Source: JALZHR01 sp036389695
GTDB lineage: Bacteria; Acidobacteriota; Blastocatellia; Pyrinomonadales; Pyrinomonadaceae
Direction: 5' to 3'
DNA length: 15,210 nucleotides
Assembly: GCA_036389695.1 (NCBI GenBank)
Contig: DASVWG010000310.1
Location: 1 to 15,210 of the forward strand
Shown: positions 7,489 through 14,453 of the stretch, piece by piece
How the letters are laid out: every line of letters starts with the position of its first letter
Position numbering within the stretch: position 1 is the stretch's first letter
Translations under genes and position numbers: made by a program
Notes under the pieces: model-generated
Told to the model about the DNA's origin: nothing
The model's database searches: none
What the model saw: the letters and a program-made list of their open reading frames with translations, nothing else

Positions 7489-8688
7489 GTGAAAGAAACT
7501 TTGCGCGCCGCATTCTTCCCCGATTCTTTTCTGGAAGTCAACGGCGTGGCGATGACCAGCAAGAGACTTATCGGATACGCCAAGCGAAACGGCTATCCTT
7601 TTTTGTGTATTCACGCGGGCGAAAAAACCGAAGCTTCACGTGACGGAACCATCCGTTATCTTTCGCTCAAACGCTCGCCCATCGCTTTTCCGATGGACGA
7701 AGGCTTGAAATACGACCCGCTTTTTCAGCGCCATTCAAATCGCATCCTGCGCGAATTAATCGAATTTAAACCGGACGTTCTGCACATCACCGGATTAAAC
7801 GACGTGAGCATTATCGGCGCTTATCTGGCGTGGAAGCTGCAATTGCCGCTCGTCGGCTCGTGGCACACTAACCTGCACGAATACGCGGCGCGGCGCTTGA
7901 TGCGGATGTTCGGTTTCCTTTCAAAATCGACCGCTAAACCGATTCTGAATTTTACCGAGCGAAAAATTATGGACGGCGCGGTGCTTTATTACAAAATGCC
8001 GAAAGTCATCTTAGCGCCGAACCAGGAATTGCTCGACGCGCTGACGCAGGGCACGGGCAGAACCGGGCACCTGATGCTGCGCGGCGTCGATACGGAAGTT
8101 TATTCGCCGTCGAAGCGAACCGTGGGCGACGACATTCTGCGCTTCGGCTTTGTCGGTCGCCTGCGCGCCGAAAAAAACGTGCGCCTGCTCGCCGATTTGG
8201 AAAAGAAAATTCTGGAAGCGGGCAAAACCAATTTCAAATTTTTAATCGTCGGCGAAGGCAACGAGCGCGAATGGCTCGAAAAACATATGAAAAACGTCGA
8301 GTTTACGGGCTTTCTCGAAGGCGAGCGCTTGTCGGAAGCTTATGCCAACATCGACGTTTTCCTGTTTCCGTCCGAAACCGACGCCTTCGGCAACGTCGTG
8401 CAGGAAGCAAACGCTTCGGGCGTTCCGGCAATCGTCACCAATCAGGGCGGACCGAAATTTATCGTCCGTCACGGCGAGACGGGATTCGTCGCCGAAAACC
8501 TCGCCGATTTCGTCAGATTCTCGATTGAGCTGATGGACAATCCCGAAAAATTAGCGAAAATGAAAGAGGCTTCGCGCGCGTCGGCGCTGTCGCGCAGCTG
8601 GGATTCGGTGTTCGAAACCGTCTACGACGCTTACGCCGAAGCGATAAAAATCGCGGCGGAGCGCAAACAAAATAATAAGGCGAATTGA
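7489..8688 (+). CDS. GT4-family glycosyltransferase (GT-B fold)
   Basis: 399 residues from GTG. The N-terminal FFPDSFLEVNGVA matches the donor-fold start of this family (usually TDTFxPxxNGVA), so the GTG at 7489 fits better than the TTG at 7474, which lies in the terminator T-run. The C-terminal Rossmann half shows FGFVGRLRAEKN (219-230) and the nucleotide-sugar signature, here DAFGNVVQE with D298 and E306 in the D/E-x7-E arrangement. The sequence resembles alpha-glycosyltransferases of the MgtA/SqdX/GtfA group, which often transfer sugar to lipid acceptors such as diacylglycerol or phosphatidylinositol. No membrane segment is present. Lipid glycosylation is suggested by family likeness and the nearby betaine-lipid genes, but is not proven. 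No strong ribosome-binding site is visible. Confidence 0.88.
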   Translation: MKETLRAAFFPDSFLEVNGVAMTSKRLIGYAKRNGYPFLCIHAGEKTEASRDGTIRYLSLKRSPIAFPMDEGLKYDPLFQRHSNRILRELIEFKPDVLHITGLNDVSIIGAYLAWKLQLPLVGSWHTNLHEYAARRLMRMFGFLSKSTAKPILNFTERKIMDGAVLYYKMPKVILAPNQELLDALTQGTGRTGHLMLRGVDTEVYSPSKRTVGDDILRFGFVGRLRAEKNVRLLADLEKKILEAGKTNFKFLIVGEGNEREWLEKHMKNVEFTGFLEGERLSEAYANIDVFLFPSETDAFGNVVQEANASGVPAIVTNQGGPKFIVRHGETGFVAENLADFVRFSIELMDNPEKLAKMKEASRASALSRSWDSVFETVYDAYAEAIKIAAERKQNNKAN

Positions 8689-8793
8689 TTTATTCGCGCT
8701 TTGTCCGTAACATTTTTTATTTGACTGCGAACCGTCGAAAGCATCGGAAAGCGACCGCAAAATTTTCCGCGCCGGTTTGCCGTCCGAAGCAGT

Positions 8794-9618
8794 ATGAAAG
8801 AAATGACTTTTGAAGAAACGCCAGCCGTCCCGCAATCGAATACGATTAGCGAAGCGTGGTCTAATCTTCTCCGAAATCCGGCGCAGTTTGTCCGTTATTG
8901 GAATTACAAAGGCGCGATTATGAGCGGCGTTCTGCGCGCGCCGATTTTTCTGATTACCTATCTGGTCGGAAAGGAAAGCCTGAAGCTCGCTATCGGCGCG
9001 GCGATGGTACAGTTCCTTTTTCGCTTTCTCTTTGCCGGCGTCGGCGGCGCTCTGATTCAATCTTTCCGCCGCGTCGAGCCGGCGTGGAAGGCGCTGCTTA
9101 CGATTCTGCTGATAGTTCCGCTCATCAGTCATTTTTTCGAGTTTCTGTTTCAAGCTAGCTTCGCCTACTTTACGGCGACGAACGACCACACGGACGAAGC
9201 CATCGTTCGTTCAATTTGCGTTTCGATTATTTCGGCTTTATTTACTTTATTTATTATGCGGCGCAACGTGATGATTGTCGGCGAAGAAGGCAGCAAATCG
9301 CTTTTTCACGACATCGGGCGTCTGCCGGTTTTGATTTTTCATTTCGTCGCTTTTATTCCGAACGAAATTTCGTCCTTGATGCGGCGCGGCGCGTTTATTA
9401 CCGCCGCTTTAGCCATCGCCGGATTCGGCTTTTTCGCGGAGATGCTCTGCTGGGCGGTGACGAACAAAGCGTTCTGGACGTATAACAACGGGCGCGCAAT
9501 TCCGCTTTTAAAATATTGGGGAATCGACGGCACGATTCTGCTCGTTTTAGCCGTTTCGCTCTCGTCTTTCGTTTTCAATCAAACCAGGAAAAGACGCCAG
9601 CACAATACTTTATCGTGA
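8794..9618 (+). CDS. Multi-pass membrane protein of unknown function
   Basis: 274 residues. A short polar N-terminus is followed by about six or seven hydrophobic segments, near residues 45-60, 67-90, 105-125, 138-155, 175-190, 200-222 and 245-262. No enzyme motif is recognised and I cannot name the family. The last codon and stop overlap the GTG start of the next glycosyltransferase (GTGA at 9615-9618), so the two are almost certainly translated together and may act together, for example in lipid export or as a membrane partner. The 105 bp upstream hold no clear promoter or ribosome-binding site; an ATG at 8806 is an alternative start. Confidence 0.8.
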   Translation: MKEMTFEETPAVPQSNTISEAWSNLLRNPAQFVRYWNYKGAIMSGVLRAPIFLITYLVGKESLKLAIGAAMVQFLFRFLFAGVGGALIQSFRRVEPAWKALLTILLIVPLISHFFEFLFQASFAYFTATNDHTDEAIVRSICVSIISALFTLFIMRRNVMIVGEEGSKSLFHDIGRLPVLIFHFVAFIPNEISSLMRRGAFITAALAIAGFGFFAEMLCWAVTNKAFWTYNNGRAIPLLKYWGIDGTILLVLAVSLSSFVFNQTRKRRQHNTLS

Positions 9619-10985
9619 ATCAAAAGCTTCTGAAATCGGTTCACATCACCAATTACTATCACAAAAATTCGGGCGGCATCAGCACCAGCTTCAACAATCT
9701 GCTCGCCGCCGCCGGGCGTCACCGCAGATTGGTTCGCTTAATCGTTCCCGGCGAAACCGAATCAATCGAAGACGTCAACGAATACGCCAAAATCTATTAC
9801 GTTCCCGCCAAATATTCGCCCGTTTTCGACAAGCGCTACCGCATCATAATGCCGTGGCAGTATATGTCGACGGATTCGGTAATCCGCCGAATCCTGCTCG
9901 CGGAAATGCCGCAGATGGTCGAGATTACGGACAAATACACCTTGAGTATGTTCGGCGCAATGATTCGCCGGAACAGTTTCAAAAAGCTCGGACGCCCGAT
10001 GCTCGTCCATTTCAGCGCCGAGCGAATGGACGACAACATCGGCTCGTTTTTGTCCGAGGGAAAACTCGGAAAATGGTTCGCGCGGCGCGTCATCGGCAAT
10101 TACACTCTGCCGAATTTCGATTTTCACATCGCCAATTCGGTTTACACGGCGCAGGAATTTTATAACGCTTACAAAAAAGCCGAAAACGCGCGTCGCTCGG
10201 ATTGGTTTTTGAACAAATGCTGGCAGTTTTTCAAAGCGGCGCGCGTGCCGGTCGAGGAAAGAATCTACGTCTGCCCGCGCGGCGTCAACGCCGAAATTTT
10301 TCGCGCCGACCGCAAATCCGAAGCCGTAAAACGCGAGATGCGCGAGCGGGCGAGCGTCCCCGAAAACTCAATCCTTCTGCTTTACGCCGGACGCATCTCG
10401 CCGGAAAAAAATATCGGCTTGCTGGTCGAAATGATGAAAATTTTATCGAAAGACACGGAAAAAGATTTTCGCCTTTTAGTCGCGGGCGCGGGTCCCGAAG
10501 CCGGCTGGCTGGAAAAGGAAACCGACAAAAATTTTTCCGGTAAAATCATTCAATTAGGACATTTAGACAAGGAAACTCTGGCAAACTATTACGCCAACTG
10601 CGACGTTTTCGTGCATCCGAACCCGCGTGAGCCGTTCGGCATCGCGCCGCTTGAAGCGATGGCGTCAGGCGTTGCGACGCTCGCGCCGAATTCCGGCGGA
10701 ATCCTGTCGTATGCGACCGGCGAAAACGCCTGGCTCGTCGAGCCGACGGGCGAAAATTTTGCTCAAGCGGTCTATGAAATCATCGAAAACCCCGAACGGC
10801 GCGAGCGAAAGGTAAAAAACGCCGTCAAAACCGCTCTGGAAAACACGCGCGAAAAATCGACCGACAATCTATTTGCAACTTACGACCGAATGTATGAAGA
10901 TTTCGAGAGGCGCAAAGATTTGTTTACCGATATTAAAGCGGCGGAAGATTTCGATTTTGTGAAGGAAGCGTTGAAGAATGATTAA
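9615..10985 (+). CDS. GT4-family glycosyltransferase
   Basis: 456 residues from the GTG that overlaps the upstream stop codon by 4 bases. The N-terminus HITNYYHKNSGGIS carries the GGIS donor-fold loop (20-23). The C-terminal half shows LLYAGRISPEKNIGLL (from about residue 255) and the E-x7-E motif EPFGIAPLE (E339, E347), followed by a GG-containing loop. This is a complete retaining GT-B glycosyltransferase. A longer frame opens upstream at 9516 but reads backwards into the membrane-protein gene and lacks family character. Acceptor and sugar are unknown. It is a different subtype from the GT4 at 7489, so the two may act one after the other on the same glycan or glycolipid. Its last codons overlap the start of the toxin gene. 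Confidence 0.88.
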   Translation: MNQKLLKSVHITNYYHKNSGGISTSFNNLLAAAGRHRRLVRLIVPGETESIEDVNEYAKIYYVPAKYSPVFDKRYRIIMPWQYMSTDSVIRRILLAEMPQMVEITDKYTLSMFGAMIRRNSFKKLGRPMLVHFSAERMDDNIGSFLSEGKLGKWFARRVIGNYTLPNFDFHIANSVYTAQEFYNAYKKAENARRSDWFLNKCWQFFKAARVPVEERIYVCPRGVNAEIFRADRKSEAVKREMRERASVPENSILLLYAGRISPEKNIGLLVEMMKILSKDTEKDFRLLVAGAGPEAGWLEKETDKNFSGKIIQLGHLDKETLANYYANCDVFVHPNPREPFGIAPLEAMASGVATLAPNSGGILSYATGENAWLVEPTGENFAQAVYEIIENPERRERKVKNAVKTALENTREKSTDNLFATYDRMYEDFERRKDLFTDIKAAEDFDFVKEALKND

Positions 10986-11264
10986 GGTTGTTTGGTCGGA
11001 AAAGAAAAATCGACAAAACATCCGCAAACATAAGGTTGACTTCGCCGAAGCCGGAACTATATTTGACGACCCGCTCCAATTTCGTTAAGCGACCCTGACC
11101 ATTCTTTTGACGAGGGGCGATTCATTACCATCGGAATGTCCGGGCGGAATCGTCTGTTGATTGTCGCTCATACGTTTCGTGGTGGTAAAATTCGTATAAT
11201 CACGGCGCGAAAACCAAATCGGCGTGAAAGAAAAGATTATGAAGAAGGAGTTTCGGATGCGTAA
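10978..11264 (+). pseudogene. brnT: BrnT-like toxin gene, broken by a one-base frameshift
   Basis: The ATG at 10978 overlaps the preceding stop codon. Frame one gives 36 residues with the BrnT start pattern (VWSEKKNRQNIRKHKVDFAEA, then FDDP) and stops at 11086-11088. A second frame from 11082 continues with about 60 residues typical of the rest of BrnT: SDPDHS, GRFITIGMSGRNRLLIVAHT, and IRIITARKPNRRERKDYEEG. It ends at 11262-11264. Joined, they give about 96 residues, the normal size of this BrnT/DUF497 RNase toxin family. Restoring one T at the TTT of 11080-11082 would repair the frame. Either the toxin is inactivated or a homopolymer error is present in the assembly. Confidence 0.85.
11244..11250 (+). 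promoter_or_regulatory. Shine-Dalgarno site of the antitoxin gene
   Basis: GAAGGAG lies 6 bases before the ATG at 11257. It decides that start over the in-frame ATGs upstream (11224, 11239), which lie inside the toxin coding sequence. Confidence 0.75.
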
Positions 11265-11520
11265 AGAATACGATTTCAGCAAAGGCGAGCGCGGAAAATT
11301 TTACGGCAAAGTCGATACGAAAAATCCGATTATCGAAACCGGAGATGAAACTCTGGATGAAATTTTTGAAGATGAGTTGGCAGTTTTGGAATCGAATCTG
11401 GCTCGTATCAAAAATCTTAAAGCCCGTCTTCCCGAACTCGATGCGCCGACGCGCGAAAAAATCGCTCGACGAATCTCGAATGCCAGCGAAATTTTAGACG
11501 AAATATCGCTTTCCGAATAA
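11257..11520 (+). CDS. BrnA-like antitoxin with a non-standard helical C-terminus
   Basis: 87 residues. The start ATGCGTAA overlaps the end of the toxin frame by 8 bases, the usual arrangement in BrnT-BrnA pairs. The N-terminus MRKEYDFSKGERGKFY carries the YDFSKGxRGKFY motif shared by many antitoxins of this group. The usual ribbon-helix-helix DNA-binding region is not evident. The remaining ~60 residues instead look like an acidic then amphipathic pair of helices (EDELAVLESNLARIKNLKARLP and a second helix to the end). Autoregulation by DNA binding may therefore be absent or different. Its stop codon abuts the start of the permease gene (TAAATG). With its toxin broken it may be a relic or a free antitoxin. 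Confidence 0.65.
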   Translation: MRKEYDFSKGERGKFYGKVDTKNPIIETGDETLDEIFEDELAVLESNLARIKNLKARLPELDAPTREKIARRISNASEILDEISLSE

Positions 11521-12618
11521 ATGCTCGAATTAGTTTTAGCCAATTTAAAAACCCGTCCTTTTCGCACGCTGATTAGCGTCGTCGGCGTCGCGTTGGGCGT
11601 CGTGCTGGTTATTTTATTTACGGGCTTGGCGCGCGGGATGACGAACGATATGGCGCGCCGGGCTTCAAACTGGAAAGCGGAAATCGTTTTTACGCGTCCC
11701 GGGGCGATGGAAATTACCAGCTCGAACGCTTCGGTTTCGACGACTTACGCCGAAAGATTGAAGGAAATCGAAGGCGTCGAATCGACCGTTCCCGTGATTC
11801 GCTACATCACGCCGAATCCCAAACAGCGCTGGGGAATCATGCAAATCGACGGCGTCGAATGGCAGCCGTTTGCCGAGATGAACGGGATGCAGATTCTTGC
11901 GGGGCGCGCGGCGACAGCCAGCGACGAAGTGATTCTCGACGAACGCTATATCAAAGACGAAAACGTCAAACTGGGCGATAAAATCGAGCTTTTCGGCAAG
12001 CCTTACACGGCGGTCGGAATTTTCGCGCCGCCTTCGGGTTCGCGCATAAAAATGTCGCTCGCCGCGATGCAGGACGCGCTCGAAGCGCCGAACAAATGCA
12101 CATACATTCTGGTTAAGCTGAAGGACGGCGCGCCGCCGGAAGAAGTCGCCGCGCGCATCAATCAGGCTCTGCCGGGAAACAAAGTCAACCTGACGCGCGA
12201 TTTAATCATCGACGCGCAGGAACGCATTCCGGGCTTGAATCTTTTCCTGCGCGTGCTGGTCGGCTTGGGCGCGTTTGTCAGCACGATTTTCGTTTTGCTT
12301 TCGATGTATACGACGATTACGGAAAGACGCAAGGAAATCGGCATTTTAAAATCGCTCGGCGCGTCGAAAGCCTTTATCGTCTCGACCATCGAAAGCGAAG
12401 CGTTTTTAATCGGCGTGCTCGGCATCGCGCTCGGTCTGGCGGTTTCGTATCTCGCCGCTTTCGTCATCGGAAAAAGCTTCGAGCTGGCTTTTGAATTCAG
12501 CACGGGCTGGATTCTGACGGCGATTCTGATTGCCGTCGGCGGAAGCCTGGCGGGCGCGCTCTATCCGGCTTGGCGCGCTTCGGGAATCGACCCGGTTGAA
12601 GTTATGGTGAATGAATAA
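11521..12618 (+). CDS. MacB/FtsX-type ABC transporter permease
   Basis: 365 residues, with the architecture of the MacB/LolC-like family: one membrane helix near 15-37, a large periplasmic domain of about 200 residues, and three C-terminal helices (about 242-265, 285-312 and 332-352). The hallmark cytoplasmic motif ERRKEIGILKSLGAS lies between helices 2 and 3, and the protein ends with YPAWRASGIDPVEVM, typical of the family. It would work with an ATPase of the MacB/LolD type in moving a lipophilic or peptide substrate or in mechanotransmission. No ATPase gene lies in the window. The gene starts directly after the antitoxin stop without a Shine-Dalgarno of its own. Confidence 0.9.
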   Translation: MLELVLANLKTRPFRTLISVVGVALGVVLVILFTGLARGMTNDMARRASNWKAEIVFTRPGAMEITSSNASVSTTYAERLKEIEGVESTVPVIRYITPNPKQRWGIMQIDGVEWQPFAEMNGMQILAGRAATASDEVILDERYIKDENVKLGDKIELFGKPYTAVGIFAPPSGSRIKMSLAAMQDALEAPNKCTYILVKLKDGAPPEEVAARINQALPGNKVNLTRDLIIDAQERIPGLNLFLRVLVGLGAFVSTIFVLLSMYTTITERRKEIGILKSLGASKAFIVSTIESEAFLIGVLGIALGLAVSYLAAFVIGKSFELAFEFSTGWILTAILIAVGGSLAGALYPAWRASGIDPVEVMVNE

Positions 12619-12622
12619 TTTA

Positions 12623-12652
12623 ACCACAGATTTACACAGATTAGCGCGGATT
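12623..12652 (+). repeat. Degenerate 10-bp tandem array after the permease gene
   Basis: Three units: accacagatt, tacacagatt, agcgcggatt. The first two differ at two positions and the third has diverged further. It begins five bases after the permease stop and runs into the 9-bp array. Confidence 0.6.
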
Positions 12653-12656
12653 ATTA

Positions 12657-12766
12657 ACAGGATGGACAGGATACACAGGATGAAAACTTTTTTATTTTTA
12701 AGTTTTAAATAAAACTCAAATGTTGAGTTTAAAAACAAATTATCCTGTCCATCCTGTCTATCCTGT
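12657..12766. repeat. Inverted pair of 9-bp tandem arrays upstream of btaA
   Basis: Left arm (12657-12683): acaggatgg, acaggatac, acaggatga. Right arm (12740-12766): ttatcctgt, ccatcctgt, ctatcctgt, the reverse complement of the same unit. The 56-base AT-rich middle contains a hairpin with an 8-bp stem, aaactcaa (12712-12719) and ttgagttt (12723-12730). The right arm ends 13 bases before the btaA start, so this element fills almost the whole btaA leader. No ordinary promoter or Shine-Dalgarno can be picked out in it. Confidence 0.85.
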
Positions 12767-12779
12767 TTGAATTTCCTTT

Positions 12780-14021
12780 ATGAGTGAGCAAGATTTACTT
12801 TTAAACGCCGTCCAAAACGAAAAAACGACCAGCAAACAAGGCATTTTGCAGAAGCTTTTCGCCGTCTGGTTCGATGCTTTTGTTTACAATCAAATCTGGG
12901 AAGACCCGCGCGTCGATTTGCAGGCTTTGCGGCTGGACGCGAAATCCCGCGTTTTGACGATTTCTTCCGGCGGCTGCAACGCGCTGAATTATCTCATCGA
13001 AAATCCCGAATCAATCACGGCGGTCGATTTGAATCGTCATCACATTTTTTTGCTCAATCTGAAAATCGCCGCGCTCAAATCTCTGCCCGAATACGAAGAT
13101 TTTTTCGCCTTTTTCGGTTACGGCAAAAGCGCGGAGACAATCGAAAATTATCAAAAACACATCGCGCCGAATCTGGATAAAGACACGCGCGAGTTCTGGG
13201 AATCCAATTCTTTCGTCGGCAAAATCGCGCACGGAAAGCGCATCAATTTTTTCCGCAAAGGCGGGCTTTACGAGCATTCGCGCAACGGTTATTTCCTGCG
13301 CTTTTTTCATAAATTCTCGCGTCTTTTAGGCTGCAAGCCCGAAGAAATGCTGAAGGCGAAAACGCCCGACGAACAGGCGGAGCTTTACGAAAAATACATC
13401 GCGCCTTTTTTCGATTCCGCTCTCATCAAAACCATCGGCAAAATGCCCGTCACGATGTTCGGACTCGGCATTCCGCCGCAGCAATACGACGAGCTGAAAA
13501 AAGATTTAACGGACGGCGGCAGCATCATTGACATTTATAAAGAACGCGCGAAACGGATGGCGGTCGAATATCCGATTTACGAAAATTATTTCGCGTGGCA
13601 GGCTTTCGCGCGAAAATACGACACGGAAAATCGCCAGGCGGTGCCGGAATATTTGAAAGAAGAAAATTACCGGGGCTTAAAGAAAAACGCCGGAAAAATC
13701 CGCACCAAAATCGGCTCCATCACCGAAGAAATCAAACGTCAGCCCGCAGACGCTTTCAATCGTTTCGTTTTTCTCGACGCGCAGGATTGGATGAACGCCG
13801 AAACGATGACCGATTTATGGTCGGCAATCGCGGAAAAAGGCGAAAAAGGCTCGCGGATAATTTTTCGCACGGCGGGCGCTGCGTCGCCGGTTGAAAAAAA
13901 TCTGCCCGCCGAGCTGCGCGCGAAATTCGTTTACGAGGAAGAATTTTCCAAAAAGCTTTTCAAGCAAGACCGCGCTTCGATTTACGGCGGATTTCATCTT
14001 TATGTGATGAGTGATAAGTGA
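12780..14021 (+). CDS. btaA: S-adenosylmethionine:diacylglycerol 3-amino-3-carboxypropyl transferase (betaine lipid synthesis)
   Basis: 413 residues, the usual length of BtaA (DUF3419 family). It transfers the 3-amino-3-carboxypropyl group of S-adenosylmethionine to the free hydroxyl of diacylglycerol, giving diacylglycerylhomoserine, the first step to the phosphorus-free lipid DGTS. Family landmarks: YNQIWEDPRVDLQAL (36-50), the SAM-binding loop LTISSGGCNALNYL (59-72), acidic strand end AVDLN (81-85), and a C-terminal YGGFHLYVM. The last residues VMSDK and the stop are encoded by a heptad repeat array. The next lipid gene, btaB, is downstream but displaced by an inserted cassette. In Rhodobacter and Sinorhizobium such genes are induced by phosphate limitation; nothing like a Pho box is visible here. 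Confidence 0.92.
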   Translation: MSEQDLLLNAVQNEKTTSKQGILQKLFAVWFDAFVYNQIWEDPRVDLQALRLDAKSRVLTISSGGCNALNYLIENPESITAVDLNRHHIFLLNLKIAALKSLPEYEDFFAFFGYGKSAETIENYQKHIAPNLDKDTREFWESNSFVGKIAHGKRINFFRKGGLYEHSRNGYFLRFFHKFSRLLGCKPEEMLKAKTPDEQAELYEKYIAPFFDSALIKTIGKMPVTMFGLGIPPQQYDELKKDLTDGGSIIDIYKERAKRMAVEYPIYENYFAWQAFARKYDTENRQAVPEYLKEENYRGLKKNAGKIRTKIGSITEEIKRQPADAFNRFVFLDAQDWMNAETMTDLWSAIAEKGEKGSRIIFRTAGAASPVEKNLPAELRAKFVYEEEFSKKLFKQDRASIYGGFHLYVMSDK

Positions 14022-14031
14022 TAGGTGATAA
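14004..14031 (+). repeat. Heptad array, left arm flanking the four-helix-bundle gene
   Basis: Units are gtgatga, gtgataa, gtgatag, gtgataa: four copies of GTGATRR. The array starts within btaA, supplies its last five sense codons and the stop codon, and ends 14 bases before the next start codon. Confidence 0.88.
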
Positions 14032-14045
14032 GGAAAAACTTCGTT

Positions 14046-14411
14046 ATGCGTCCACACGAAAATTTAGAGGTTTGGAAAAAATCGGTTGATTTAGTTGTTG
14101 AAATTTATGAATGCACAAAAAATTTCCCTCCCGAAGAAAGATTTGGTTTAATATCACAAATTCGCCGCGCTGCCGTTTCTATTCCGGCGAATATTGCGGA
14201 AGGCGCAGCAAGACAATCCGATAAGGAGTTTTATCATTTTCTTTCTGTGGCACAAGGTTCGGCGAGTGAATTGGAAATTGAGTTACTAATTGCGCATCGC
14301 TTAAATTACATTAATAAGGAATCTTATCAAAGGATTTACGAAGAAATAAATACGATTGCCCGAATGATAGTTGGACTTTCGCAAAAAGTTAAAAGTCGAA
14401 TTATTAAATAA
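14046..14411 (+). CDS. Four-helix-bundle protein of the 23S rRNA intervening-sequence family (Avd-related)
   Basis: 121 residues. The start ATG at 14046 is preceded by AAGGA at 14030-14034; a GTG at 14025 in the same frame lies inside the repeat array and is less likely. Family signature: LEVWKKSVDLVVEIYECTKNFPPEERFGL near the N-terminus, then QIRRAAVSIPANIAEGAAR (43-61) and a helical second half (SASELEIELLIAHRL). This matches the family of small pentameric helical-bundle proteins found in 23S rRNA intervening sequences and as free-standing genes, and is related to the Avd accessory protein of diversity-generating retroelements. Members are basic nucleic-acid-binding proteins; the role of free-standing copies is unclear. 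The gene looks more AT-rich than its neighbours and is bounded by inverted heptad arrays between btaA and btaB, which suggests insertion as a cassette. Confidence 0.9.
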   Translation: MRPHENLEVWKKSVDLVVEIYECTKNFPPEERFGLISQIRRAAVSIPANIAEGAARQSDKEFYHFLSVAQGSASELEIELLIAHRLNYINKESYQRIYEEINTIARMIVGLSQKVKSRIIK

Positions 14412-14415
14412 AAAC

Positions 14416-14446
14416 CCTATCACCCATCACTTATCACTTATCACTA
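14416..14446 (-). repeat. Heptad array, right arm flanking the four-helix-bundle gene
   Basis: Plus-strand units are cctatca, cccatca, cttatca, cttatca, then cta. Read on the minus strand this is the same GTGATRR family as at 14004-14031, so the two arrays are inverted copies enclosing the gene. It ends 7 bases before the btaB start codon and leaves btaB without a recognisable Shine-Dalgarno. Confidence 0.88.
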
Positions 14447-14453
14447 AAAAACT

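Noticed and set aside
9516..9614. Upstream extension of the second glycosyltransferase
   Set aside because: It overlaps the membrane-protein gene in another frame and has no similarity to the family; the GTG at 9615 gives the usual start.
11074..11090. Programmed ribosomal frameshift in the toxin gene
   Set aside because: The site has only TTT and no X-XXY-YYZ heptamer or clear stimulatory hairpin; a deletion or sequencing error is simpler.
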